From Fen-549 sp050011315 (GTDB lineage: Bacteria > Actinomycetota > Thermoleophilia > Gaiellales > Gaiellaceae): DNA of 34,658 nt. The DNA is taken from contig JBEKJI010000024.1 in the NCBI GenBank assembly GCA_050011315.1, forward strand, positions 1 through 34,658, read 5' to 3'. The notes beneath the pieces are model-generated. The model saw nothing but the letters and a program-made list of their open reading frames with translations, did no database searches and was not told the origin of the DNA. Made by a program: the position numbers and the translations under genes. This document shows positions 25,731-33,425 of this stretch, piece by piece. Position 1 is the first letter of the stretch, and the number at the start of each line of letters is the position of its first letter.

Positions 25731-25804
25731 CTTCTCGCATTCTGGCGCAAGTCAATGTTGTGCGTAAGGTCAGCGTGCCGAATGGGCGCAACGCTCGGAG
25801 GCAT

Positions 25805-25836
25805 GGAGCGCGGGCGAAGGTTCGACTTCGCGCTCC
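25805..25836. other. hairpin between uvrA and the nuclease-STAND gene
   Basis: GGAGCG and CGCTCC (25805-25810, 25831-25836) with CGAAG and CTTCG (25815-25819, 25826-25830) form an 11-bp stem with a four-base bulge and a GTTCGA loop. It lies about 60 bp past the uvrA stop and 75 bp before the next leftward gene. It could end uvrA transcripts, but there is no T-run. Confidence 0.35.
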
Positions 25837-25894
25837 CACCTCAACGTAAGCAGACGGCGGTCCAGAGCCGTTAAGGGATATACCAAATGCTCAC

Positions 25895-28741
25895 TCAGGC
25901 CGCGGCTACGCTCTCGGGTAACACCTGGCGCAGGTAGCGCCCCGTGTGACTCGTCTCGATCCCGGCCACCTGCTCGGGCGTGCCGGTGGCGATCACCTCG
26001 CCGCCCTCCTCACCGCCCTCGGGACCGAGGTCGATGATCCAGTCGGCCTGCTTGATCACGTCCAGGTTGTGCTCGATCACGACCACGGTGTTGCCGGCGT
26101 CGGCGAGGCGCTGCAGCACCTCGAGCAGCTTCTCGATATCGGCGAAGTGCAGGCCGGTGGTCGGCTCGTCGAGGATGTAGAGCGTGCGCCCGGTGGCGAT
26201 CTTCGACAGCTCGGCGGCCAGCTTGACCCTCTGGGCCTCGCCGCCCGATAGCGTCGTCGCCGGCTGGCCGAGCTTGACGTAGTCGAGCCCGACGTCGTGC
26301 AGCGTCTGCAGGCGGCGGCGGATCTTGGGGATCTTGACGAAGAAGTGGAGCGCCTCTTCGACCGACATCTCGAGCACGTCGGCGATCGACTTGCCCTTGA
26401 AGTGCACCTCCAGGGTCTCGCGGTTGTAGCGGCGCCCGTGGCAGGTCTCGCACGGCACGTAGACGTCGGGCAGGAAGTGCATCTCGATCTTGATCTGGCC
26501 GTCGCCGCGGCAGGTCTCGCAGCGGCCGCCGCGCACGTTGAAGGAGAAGCGCCCCGGCCGGTAACCGCGCACCTTGGCCTCCGGCGTGAGCGAGTAGAGC
26601 TCGCGGATGTGGGTGAAGAGGTCGGTGTAGGTGGCCGGGTTGGAACGGGGCGTGCGCCCGATCGGCGCCTGGTCGATGTCGATGACCTTGTCGAAGGCCT
26701 CGATGCCCTCGATATCGTCGTGATCGCCCGGCTTGACGCGCGCCCTCTGCAGGCGATTGGCGAGCGCCTTGAAGACGATCTCGTTCACCAGCGTCGATTT
26801 GCCCGAGCCCGAGACGCCGGTGACGCAGACGAACTTGCCGAGCGGGAACTCGACATCGATCCCCTTCAGGTTGTGCTGGCGGGCGCCAAGCACCCGGAAG
26901 GAGCCGCGCTCCTCGACGCGACGCTCGGGAACTACGATCGAGCGCCGGTGTGAGAGGAAGTCGCCCGTGACCGAACCGAGCGCCTCGGCAATCAGCTCGG
27001 CCGGCCCCTCGGCCACGACCTCTCCCCCGTGCTCGCCGGCTCCCGGCCCCATGTCCACGATCCAGTCGGCCGAGCGCATCATCTGCTCGTCGTGCTCGAC
27101 CACGATCACGGTGTTGCCGATGTCGCGCAGGCGCTCGAGCGTCACGATCAGGCGCCCGTTGTCGCGCTGGTGCAGCCCGATCGAGGGCTCGTCGAGGATG
27201 TAGAGCACACCAACGAGCTGCGAGCCGATCTGGGTCGCCAGGCGCAGCCGCTGCGCCTCTCCGCCCGAGAGCGTCGCGGAGGCGCGGTCGAGCTGCAGGT
27301 AGCCGACGCCGACGTCGTCGAGGAAGGTGAGACGGGCGTGGATCTCACGGATGATCCGTTCGCCGATCAGAGACTCCGTCTCGCTCAGCCCCAGCTCCTC
27401 CAGGAAGGCGCGCGCCCGCGTCACCGACATTCCGGTGAACTCGTGGATGTCCTTACCGCCGACTGTCACCGCCAGCACCTCGGGCTTGAGCCGAGCGCCG
27501 TGGCAGGCCGGACACGGTCTCAAGCTCATGAACTCCTCGATGCGCTCACGTGAGGTCTCGGAGTCGGTCTCGCGGTAGCGGCGGGAGAGGTTGGCCAGCA
27601 CGCCCTCGAACGAGGTCGAGTAGGAGCGCCGGAAGCCCATCCGGTTGCGGTAGCTGACGTGAATGCGCTCGCCTTTGGTGCCTTTTAGAACGAGGTCGCG
27701 CTCGCGCTCGGAGAGATCCTGCCAGGGCGTCTCCAGATCGATGCCGTAGTGCTCGGCGAGGCCCTGGATGATGCCTTCGTAGTAGCCGTTGTGGCCAACC
27801 GGCCAGGGCGCGACCGCACCCTCACTGATCGAGAGCGCGGGATCTGGGATGACCAGCTCGGGGTCGATCTCCTGCTGCGAGCCGAGTCCGGTGCAGCGCG
27901 GGCAGGCGCCGTGCGGTGAGTTGAAGGAGAAGACGCGCGGCTCCAGCTCCGGCAGGCCGATGCCGTGCTCCGGGCAGAGCAGGTTCTCGGAGAAGGTCAT
28001 CGGCTCGCCGTCTTGGACGTCGATCGTGACAAGACCTTCCGCGAGCTGGGCGGCGGTCTCGATCGACTGGGTCAGGCGCGTGTGGAGATCGGGGCGCATA
28101 ACGAGGCGATCCACCACCACCTCGATCGTGTGCTTGAACTTCTTGTCCAGCTCGATCGTCTCCTCGAGCAGGTGCTGCTCGCCGTCCACCTTCACGCGAG
28201 TGAAGCCCTCGGCGCGCAGGTGCTCGAGCAGGTCTTTGAACTCGCCCTTGCGGTCGCGCGCTACGGGTGCGTTGACTGTGAAGCGCGTCTCCTCGGGCAG
28301 GCGCAGCACCTGGTCGACGATGGTGTCGATCGACTGGCCGGCGATCGGGCGGCCGCAGACGGGGCAGTGGGGCCGGCCGACGCGTGCGTAGAACAGGCGC
28401 AGGTAGTCGTAGATCTCGGTGACCGTTCCGACCGTCGAGCGCGGGTTACGCGAGGTCGTCCTCTGGTCGATCGAGATCGCCGGCGAGAGCCCTTCGATCG
28501 ACTCCACGTCGGGCTTCTCCATCATCTGCAGGAACTGGCGCGCGTAAGCCGAGAGCGACTCGACGTAGCGGCGCTGACCCTCGGCGTAGATCGTGTCGAA
28601 GGCGAGTGAGGACTTGCCCGAGCCCGACAGCCCCGTAATGCAGATCAGCTTGTAGCGCGGCAACCGGACCGTGATGTCCTTGAGGTTGTGCTCCTTAGCG
28701 CCGTGGACGATCAGCTCTTCGCCATTGTTCCCGCTCGTCAT
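25895..28741 (-). CDS. uvrA: excinuclease ABC subunit A
   Basis: 948 residues, the normal UvrA length. Two ABC modules each have a Walker A (GLSGSGKSSLAFDT near residue 36; GVSGSGKSTLVNE near 645) and a signature LSGGEAQR with a distant Walker B (LYILDEPSIGLHQRD; LYILDEPTTGLHFAD). The zinc modules HCPVCGRPI, CPRCTGLG and CETCRGDGQIK...CETCHGRRY are present. It recognises bulky DNA lesions with UvrB in nucleotide excision repair. There is no Shine-Dalgarno before ATG 28741. A LexA-type box 30 bp upstream indicates SOS control. uvrB is not in the window. Confidence 0.98.
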   Translation of the reverse strand: MTSGNNGEELIVHGAKEHNLKDITVRLPRYKLICITGLSGSGKSSLAFDTIYAEGQRRYVESLSAYARQFLQMMEKPDVESIEGLSPAISIDQRTTSRNPRSTVGTVTEIYDYLRLFYARVGRPHCPVCGRPIAGQSIDTIVDQVLRLPEETRFTVNAPVARDRKGEFKDLLEHLRAEGFTRVKVDGEQHLLEETIELDKKFKHTIEVVVDRLVMRPDLHTRLTQSIETAAQLAEGLVTIDVQDGEPMTFSENLLCPEHGIGLPELEPRVFSFNSPHGACPRCTGLGSQQEIDPELVIPDPALSISEGAVAPWPVGHNGYYEGIIQGLAEHYGIDLETPWQDLSERERDLVLKGTKGERIHVSYRNRMGFRRSYSTSFEGVLANLSRRYRETDSETSRERIEEFMSLRPCPACHGARLKPEVLAVTVGGKDIHEFTGMSVTRARAFLEELGLSETESLIGERIIREIHARLTFLDDVGVGYLQLDRASATLSGGEAQRLRLATQIGSQLVGVLYILDEPSIGLHQRDNGRLIVTLERLRDIGNTVIVVEHDEQMMRSADWIVDMGPGAGEHGGEVVAEGPAELIAEALGSVTGDFLSHRRSIVVPERRVEERGSFRVLGARQHNLKGIDVEFPLGKFVCVTGVSGSGKSTLVNEIVFKALANRLQRARVKPGDHDDIEGIEAFDKVIDIDQAPIGRTPRSNPATYTDLFTHIRELYSLTPEAKVRGYRPGRFSFNVRGGRCETCRGDGQIKIEMHFLPDVYVPCETCHGRRYNRETLEVHFKGKSIADVLEMSVEEALHFFVKIPKIRRRLQTLHDVGLDYVKLGQPATTLSGGEAQRVKLAAELSKIATGRTLYILDEPTTGLHFADIEKLLEVLQRLADAGNTVVVIEHNLDVIKQADWIIDLGPEGGEEGGEVIATGTPEQVAGIETSHTGRYLRQVLPESVAAA

Positions 28742-28771
28742 TTCGAATCCAGTCTAGCCCTGCCCGAAAGA

Positions 28772-28787
28772 GCGAACAGGTGTTCGC
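28772..28787 (-). promoter_or_regulatory. LexA (SOS) operator upstream of uvrA
   Basis: GCGAACAGGTGTTCGC contains CGAAC-N4-GTTCG and fits the Gram-positive/actinobacterial LexA consensus CGAACRNRYGTTYG at every defined position. It lies 30 bp before the uvrA start codon. A candidate -10 TAGACT (28753-28758 on the minus strand) would put the operator over the -35 region, as expected for repression. Confidence 0.82.
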
Positions 28788-29043
28788 CTGCGGAGAGTAT
28801 CACCGCCCGGGCGGACGTGAGGCCATAGCATGCTCCCGGCGCCGCCCGGCGCACGCGAAAACGCACACGAGATCGTTTTTCTTCCCGCGACTTCGGCTCT
28901 CAGGCGGCGAGCCGATACCCGGTCACGCGGCGCTCGATGACGCCGGTTCCAGTGATCGTCCCCGGGGAAGAGCGCTGCGTCCAACTCGGTACGAAACCGG
29001 CACATTCAGATGCGCCTTTGTTAGATACCGTGTTCCGCCCCGT

Positions 29044-29064
29044 GGGAGGGTGGGGGGAGGCGGG
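29044..29064 (+). other. potential G-quadruplex
   Basis: Runs GGG, GGG, GGGGGG and GGG occur within 21 bases (29044-29064), separated by loops of 1, 1 and 4 bases, in otherwise non-coding sequence. This satisfies the usual four-run G3 rule on the plus strand. No function is shown. Confidence 0.5.
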
Positions 29065-29141
29065 TGGATTAGCGAGGTGCCCGAGACTCCGAGAAAGTTG
29101 AGCTAGCGCTCGCTCCGTAGGTCGTCAATCGGGGCGGGTTC

Positions 29142-29582
29142 TCAGGCGGCGAGCCGCGAGCCGGTCAAACCGGCGACGAACTCGTGCAGCCCGGCGGGCT
29201 CCGGCACGAAGTCGACCTCGAGCTCGCCCGCGATCAGCGTCCCGTAACCGAGTAGGCGCCCCGGCAGCGTCTGCTCCAACTCGACGGCGCCGAGAGACGA
29301 GAGGCGCACGGTCGCGGTTCGGCGCCGGATCACGCCGGAAACGATGTAGAGCTGATCGGTCGTGAGCACGAGCTTGGTTCGATCCCAGCGCCAGACAGCG
29401 CGCAGCGCAATCAGCGCGGCCAGCGCCATCACGACGACGCCGCCCGCCGAGTAAGGCCATCCGATCGCAACCAGCGCCGCGCCCACTGCAGCGAGAACGA
29501 GCGCCTTCGAAAGGCTGCCGGCAAGCACGATCCCGTGCCTGCGCGTCTCGTAGAGCACCTGCTCGGGTGAGGAACGACGCAT
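29142..29582 (-). CDS. PH-domain (bPH2/YdbS-like) membrane protein
   Basis: 146 residues. A short N-terminal strand (EQVLYETRRHGIV) leads into two transmembrane helices (about 20-38 and 44-62). A bacterial PH domain follows: TKLVLTTDQLYIVSGVIRRR, then TVRLSSLGAVELEQTLPGRLLGYGTL. These proteins sit in the cytoplasmic membrane with the PH domain inside; most have no assigned function. ATG 29582 is directly before MRRSSPEQ. The stop codon lies in a 17-bp string that recurs at 28898. uvrA is 400 bp downstream on the same strand. Confidence 0.85.
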   Translation of the reverse strand: MRRSSPEQVLYETRRHGIVLAGSLSKALVLAAVGAALVAIGWPYSAGGVVVMALAALIALRAVWRWDRTKLVLTTDQLYIVSGVIRRRTATVRLSSLGAVELEQTLPGRLLGYGTLIAGELEVDFVPEPAGLHEFVAGLTGSRLAA

Positions 29583-29630
29583 GAGCCTGCGTTCGATCCC
29601 CGGATTTGATTACCTTCGCGCGCGCCGCCG

Positions 29631-29882
29631 CTAGCGGTGCTTCTTGCGCCGACCGAAGAGCACACCGCCGGCCGCAAAGCCGAGCCCGAAGGTGCCGACC
29701 GCGAAGGAGCCGATGGCGATCGCCTTGCGCGTGCCGGAGAGCCGCTGCCAGCGACCCAGCGCCTCTTCCTCTTCAGGGGTCAGCTCCTCACCACGGCGCT
29801 TCTTACGCGCCGCGCCACCGGCCCGGAGACCGAGGTAGAGATCGTCGAATACTTCCGCGGACTCGGCTGATTCGTCGGCCAT
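29631..29882 (-). CDS. hypothetical protein with one C-terminal membrane helix
   Basis: 83 residues. The N-terminal part is acidic and then strongly basic (ARKKRRGEELTPEEEEALGR). One hydrophobic segment, IAIGSFAVGTFGLGFAAGG, follows, and the end GRRKKHR is basic. This is probably a tail-anchored inner-membrane protein. No family is recognised. ATG 29882 is preferred to the in-frame ATG at 29906 because the latter would leave only four bases before the divergent metallophosphoesterase. No clear ribosome site precedes it. It is 48 bp upstream of the PH-domain gene and may share its transcript. Confidence 0.6.
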   Translation of the reverse strand: MADESAESAEVFDDLYLGLRAGGAARKKRRGEELTPEEEEALGRWQRLSGTRKAIAIGSFAVGTFGLGFAAGGVLFGRRKKHR

Positions 29883-29910
29883 GGGCTGGAGTGTATAGGG
29901 TGCCACGCAG

Positions 29911-30699
29911 GTGGCTGTACGAGTTCTGCACCTGTCCGATCTTCATCTCGGCTCGCGAGGCGGCCAGATCGGCGGCCCGGGCCTGGCGGAGCTGATCGAG
30001 CGGGCAAGCCCGGAGCTGGTCGTCGTCGGCGGCGATCTGGCGAACCGCGGCCGCAGGAAGCAGTTCGAGCAGGCGGCGGCTTTTCTGCGCTCTCTCGGCC
30101 CGGCCGTGGCCGCGGTGCCGGGGAATCACGACCTCCCCTACACCTTCCCGGCCCGCTTCGTTCATCCCTGGCGCGAGTTCGAGCGCCAGTGGGCGACGAC
30201 CGAGCCGATCCACCGCTCCGAGCAGCTGCTTGCGATCGGGCTCAATTCGGCCCGGCCCTGGCGCCAGCAGTCCGGAAAACTACGGCGTGACTCGCTAGCG
30301 CGAGCGGCGCGCCTGCTCGCCGAGACCCCGCCCGAGGTCTATCGCCTCGTCTTTCTCCACCACCATCTGGCCTGCCCGCCCTGGCGCGCGCGCAAGCGCC
30401 CGCTTTCGGGGCGCAGAAACGTGTTGCGCAAGCTGGCGGAGGGTGGCGTCGACCTCGTCGCCTCGGGGCACATTCACCAGGGCTCGGCGATCGAGCGGCA
30501 CGAGTTCGACGTCGGCGCCGGGATCAGGCCGCTGGTCGTTACGACCGCGCCGGGACTCGGTCGTCCGCGCCCGCGCCGGCAGCGGGAGGCGCACGGGCTC
30601 CAGCTCTACGGCTTCGACGAGGGTGAGATCACGGTCGAGACCTACATCTGGCGAGAGAACGAGCTGCGCCTGACCGGCGAGCGGCGTTTTCCGCGCTAG
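29911..30699 (+). CDS. calcineurin-like metallophosphoesterase
   Basis: 262 residues carrying all metallophosphoesterase motifs: VLHLSDLHLG (D-x-H), VVVGGDLANRG (GD), VPGNHDLPY (GNHD), FLHHHLACPP (H) and ASGHIHQGS (GHxH). Two metal ions are bound by these residues. The substrate could be a nucleotide, cyclic nucleotide or phosphoprotein; cytoplasmic location is inferred from the lack of a signal sequence. Start is GTG 29911, divergent from the small membrane gene with a 28-bp gap, so promoters must overlap the neighbouring coding start or be leaderless. Confidence 0.92.
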   Translation: MAVRVLHLSDLHLGSRGGQIGGPGLAELIERASPELVVVGGDLANRGRRKQFEQAAAFLRSLGPAVAAVPGNHDLPYTFPARFVHPWREFERQWATTEPIHRSEQLLAIGLNSARPWRQQSGKLRRDSLARAARLLAETPPEVYRLVFLHHHLACPPWRARKRPLSGRRNVLRKLAEGGVDLVASGHIHQGSAIERHEFDVGAGIRPLVVTTAPGLGRPRPRRQREAHGLQLYGFDEGEITVETYIWRENELRLTGERRFPR

Positions 30700-30780
30700 C
30701 GTCCGATAAACCGCTGTCCGAGCGCAGAAGACCGGCGAGCGCTCTTGACAGATCACGGTTTTGCTCACAGCGTAATTGCT

Positions 30781-31257
30781 ATGAGTGAGATCGAGAGCTC
30801 GCCTCGCGCTCAGACTCGGCGCCGCGCCGCCCTTGCAGTTACTTACTCCTCACTGCCGATCGGAGTTGTGTCCGGGATCTTGATCGCACCTGACAACGGC
30901 TCCGTTTTCCTGATCATGCCCGCACCGGTCTTCCTGACCGCGCTCGCGTTCGGAAGAGAAGCGTGGCCGTCGCGCACGCGTGGAGACGTGATCAAGGCCG
31001 GATTGTGCGCGTACATCACGTTTGCGTTGACGCTCTTCGGTTTCGCGCTGCTCTTCTTCGTCGGGCCGGATATTCCGACGATCGTAGATGTCCTCAGCGT
31101 CTTACTCGGTCTGTCGGTCTACGGCCTCGGTGCATTAGTCGTCGCACGGGAGCGCTCGTCGCTCGCTGTCACTTGGTCAATCGTCGCCTTTGCTTCGACG
31201 ACGGCCATGGGCCTCACCTGGTTGGTGTGGGCTACGAAGTTCTGGACGTTGCGTTAA
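30781..31257 (+). CDS. hypothetical four-helix membrane protein
   Basis: 158 residues from ATG 30781 (MSEIESSPRAQTRRRAAL). A basic N-terminus is followed by four hydrophobic segments at about 17-37, 42-57, 73-97 and 106-125, with a fifth (128-150) possible. No family motif is recognised. A TTG 12 codons upstream (30745) is also in frame, but it forms part of TTGACA, which looks more like a -35 box than a start. GC is slightly lower and codon use less biased than in neighbours, so this may be an accessory gene. The 81-bp gap before it has no visible ribosome site. Confidence 0.6.
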   Translation: MSEIESSPRAQTRRRAALAVTYSSLPIGVVSGILIAPDNGSVFLIMPAPVFLTALAFGREAWPSRTRGDVIKAGLCAYITFALTLFGFALLFFVGPDIPTIVDVLSVLLGLSVYGLGALVVARERSSLAVTWSIVAFASTTAMGLTWLVWATKFWTLR

Positions 31258-31308
31258 CTCCGGCTAGCTGTCGAACACGGTCTGCGCCGCCAGTTCGGCT
31301 CCGGCTCG

Positions 31309-31899
31309 CTACCCGAACGCGGCCAGCACGGGGCCGGGATCCCCAGCGCCCTCGCGCAGCACGCGTGGCTCCGCTCCGGTGAGATCGATGACGGTCGACG
31401 GCACGCCCGGCAGCTCGCCCGCGTCGATCACTACAGCGACCGCTGCGCGCATCTCCTCGGGGACGTCCTCGATCGATCTCGGATCGGGCTCGTAGTGGTG
31501 GTTGGCACTCGAGGCAGCCACCGCACCGAAGAGCTCAAGCACCTCACGGGCCGGCCGTGGCAGATCGGGAACGCGAACACCGATCGTCTCCTCCCGCCCG
31601 GGCGAGAGCCGGGGCAGGCGCCGCTTGGGGTTCGGGAGCACGAGAGTGTAAGCGCCCGGCAGGAGCTCTTCCAGCAACCCCTGCCAGCCGGCACGAAGCT
31701 CGGGGATGCAGTCGATCAGCGCTTCCGTGGAAGCGGCGACGAGCGCGATCGCCTGCGAAGGCCGCTTCTTCAGCTCGTCGATCCGGCCGACCGCCGCCAC
31801 ATTGTGCGCCGAGGCACAGAGCCCGTAAACGGTGTCGGTCGGGAGTACGACCAGGTAGCCCGCCTGTAGTGCCGCAACCGCATCCTCGACGATCCCCAT
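31309..31899 (-). CDS. tsaC: L-threonylcarbamoyladenylate synthase (short TsaC/Sua5 type)
   Basis: 196 residues. It contains VVLPTDTVYGLCASA (the KxR/SxN-type binding groove begins here), ELKKRPSQAIALVAAS, and GPVAASSAN-like GAVAASSANHH with IGVRVPD. The protein lacks the C-terminal Sua5 domain, so it is the TsaC form. It makes threonylcarbamoyl-AMP from threonine, bicarbonate and ATP, the substrate of the TsaB-D-E complex encoded at 15940-18486. It is the last gene of the prfA-prmC group, 12 bp after the IMP-cyclohydrolase-like gene. prfA-prmC-sua5 order is common in bacteria. Confidence 0.93.
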   Translation of the reverse strand: MGIVEDAVAALQAGYLVVLPTDTVYGLCASAHNVAAVGRIDELKKRPSQAIALVAASTEALIDCIPELRAGWQGLLEELLPGAYTLVLPNPKRRLPRLSPGREETIGVRVPDLPRPAREVLELFGAVAASSANHHYEPDPRSIEDVPEEMRAAVAVVIDAGELPGVPSTVIDLTGAEPRVLREGAGDPGPVLAAFG

Positions 31900-31911
31900 A
31901 GCCGCTCGCTA

Positions 31912-32589
31912 CTACTCTGACAGAACCGGTAACCGGTTGATGATCGCGTGACGGAAGGAACCGTCGGCGCGGATCTCCTTGACCACGATCGCGACCCGAA
32001 GCTCCTCGTCGAGCTTTCCCCAGCTCGAGAGCAGAAGCTCGTCGGCATCACCTTCGAAGCGCACCGGATAGGGATCCTCGGCGAAGGGCAAAATCGGGTC
32101 GCCGTCGCCGCGGTAGGTGTGCAGGCAGAGCCCGTCGCCCGGCTCGAGCCGTGACGCTTCGAAGAAGGCGTGGCCCGTCTTGCCGATCTTCGAGAGCAGG
32201 AGCTTTTTCCCGGTCACGAGCGCGGTGATGCGCGGCGTCCAGATCGGCGGATCCTCCTCGACCGAACGCGACCGCAGCGCCTGCTCGAACGAGCCACCCT
32301 CCGCGAGCGCCTCGACCACGGTCTTGACCTGGTCGCCGTTGCCGACGATGTGCGTCTCGCCGACCGAGCAGAGCGCCGTGTAGAGCGTGAAGGTGCCGTC
32401 CACCTGCTTGGACAGGTCAGCGGTCGCGGTGCGGATCTGGCCCTCCTGCTCGATCAGCACGCGATTGCGAGAGTTCTCGCTGCGGCCGCTCAACCAGTAG
32501 AGCTGCAGCCAGCTCTCTCCGTCCGCGGAACGGCCGGCGATCAAACCGCGTCCCGAGTATCGATCGCTGGGAAATCCCTCTACGGCCAT
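31912..32589 (-). CDS. IMP cyclohydrolase (PurO)-like protein
   Basis: 225 residues. The N-terminal YSGRGLIAGRSADGESW, YWLSGRSENSRNRVL and VGNGDQVKTVVEAL match the archaeal-type PurO IMP cyclohydrolase fold (pfam07826), with the Arg-Ser-x-Asn-Ser-Arg-Asn-Arg core intact. Archaeal PurO closes FAICAR to IMP, the last step of purine synthesis. In bacteria such homologues may act elsewhere, since most use PurH, so the reaction here is inference. ATG 32589 is preceded by GGAGG and overlaps the prmC stop by 10 bp, so coupled translation is likely. Finding it inside the prfA-prmC-tsaC operon is unusual to me. Confidence 0.8.
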   Translation of the reverse strand: MAVEGFPSDRYSGRGLIAGRSADGESWLQLYWLSGRSENSRNRVLIEQEGQIRTATADLSKQVDGTFTLYTALCSVGETHIVGNGDQVKTVVEALAEGGSFEQALRSRSVEEDPPIWTPRITALVTGKKLLLSKIGKTGHAFFEASRLEPGDGLCLHTYRGDGDPILPFAEDPYPVRFEGDADELLLSSWGKLDEELRVAIVVKEIRADGSFRHAIINRLPVLSE

Positions 32590-33425
32590 CTCGCCTCCAC
32601 CACTCTTTCTCGTCCGGTCAGGTCGGGGGTGATCGTAACCGCCTCGTAGCCGAGGTCGCCGAGAAGAGCCGCGTAGGCGCTCTGCTGCCCCTCCCCCAGC
32701 TCGACCGCAAGCCAGCCGCCCGGGACGAGTAGCCCGCGCGCGCGATCGGCCAGCGTCTCGGACACTCCGACTCCCACCAATGCCTCCCTCGGCTCCCAGT
32801 CGCGCACCTCCGGCTCGAGCGTCTCGATCTCTCCCGGCAGGACGTAGGGCGGATTGGCGACGACCAGGTCGAACTCGCCTTCGATCGGGTCGCGAATGTC
32901 GCCCTGGCGAAGCTCGATCTCGAGCCCGCACGCTTTCGCGTTCTCGCGCGCCAGCGCGAGTGCATCCGCCGAGGAGTCGAGCGCCGCGACCTGTGCGCCC
33001 GGGTGCTCGTCGGCGAGCGCCAGTGCGATCGCTCCCGAGCCTGTGCCGGCGTCGAGGATGCGCGGCGTCTCCAGTCCTTCGATCAGCACAAGCGCGCGCT
33101 CGACCAGTATCTCCGTCTCGGGCCGGGGCACCAGCGCACGCGCGTCCGTCTTCAGCGTCAGGCGCCGGAAACCCCACTCGCCGAGCACGTAGGCGAGCGG
33201 CTCGCGTCTGCCTCGGCGCTCGACCAGCGCCCGCGAGCGCTCGCGCTCCTCGGGGTTGAGCGGGCGGTCGAGATCCATATAGAGCTGAACGCGGCTGAGG
33301 TCGAGTGTCTGCGCGAGGATCAGCTCGGACTCGAAGCGGGCGCGCTCGATTCCCCGGCGGGCCAGATAGTCGCTCGCGCCGGTAAGCGCCTCGCGCAGGG
33401 TGACGGCGCCCGTGGACGGGCTCAC
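32580..33425 (-). CDS. prmC: peptide chain release factor N5-glutamine methyltransferase
   Basis: 281 residues. An N-terminal helical domain (LREALTGASDYLARRGIERA) is followed by FRRLTLKTDARALVPRPETE. The SAM-binding loop is ILDAGTGSGAIALALA, and the catalytic motif NPPY lies at residues 191-194 (VVANPPYVLPGE). The enzyme methylates the GGQ glutamine of release factors, including the one encoded immediately upstream. The GTG start at 33425 overlaps the prfA stop (GTGA); this makes the operon tight and places the family N-terminus correctly. The stop overlaps the next gene by 10 bp. Confidence 0.94.
   Translation of the reverse strand: MSPSTGAVTLREALTGASDYLARRGIERARFESELILAQTLDLSRVQLYMDLDRPLNPEERERSRALVERRGRREPLAYVLGEWGFRRLTLKTDARALVPRPETEILVERALVLIEGLETPRILDAGTGSGAIALALADEHPGAQVAALDSSADALALARENAKACGLEIELRQGDIRDPIEGEFDLVVANPPYVLPGEIETLEPEVRDWEPREALVGVGVSETLADRARGLLVPGGWLAVELGEGQQSAYAALLGDLGYEAVTITPDLTGRERVVEARWP

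Larger units (their letters stand above)
28742..29141. other. 400-bp intergenic region upstream of uvrA
   Basis: No supported gene is found here; an 83-codon leftward reading frame (28754-29005) has no domain and runs through the uvrA regulatory region. Contents seen: the SOS box at 28772, a T-rich patch (about 28875-28882), and an inverted repeat GCCGGTT(28942-28948)/AACCGGC(28995-29001). There are also a G-run cluster at 29044 and a 17-bp string (28898-28914) that repeats the 3' end of the next gene (29140-29156). Confidence 0.5.

Noticed and set aside
25805..25836. tRNA 3' half (GGTTCGA resembling a T-loop, ending CGCTCC-CA)
   Set aside because: The five T-stem positions do not pair in the required register and no acceptor or anticodon arm exists upstream.
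28754..29005. 83-codon leftward frame upstream of uvrA
   Set aside because: It would contain the SOS box and the uvrA promoter, has no domain and has atypical residue composition.
30745..30776. Promoter TTGACA with a -10 at CGTAAT for the gene at 30781
   Set aside because: The -35 is perfect, but the spacing is 20 bp and the start codon would lie only four bases past the -10, so it is not listed as a feature.
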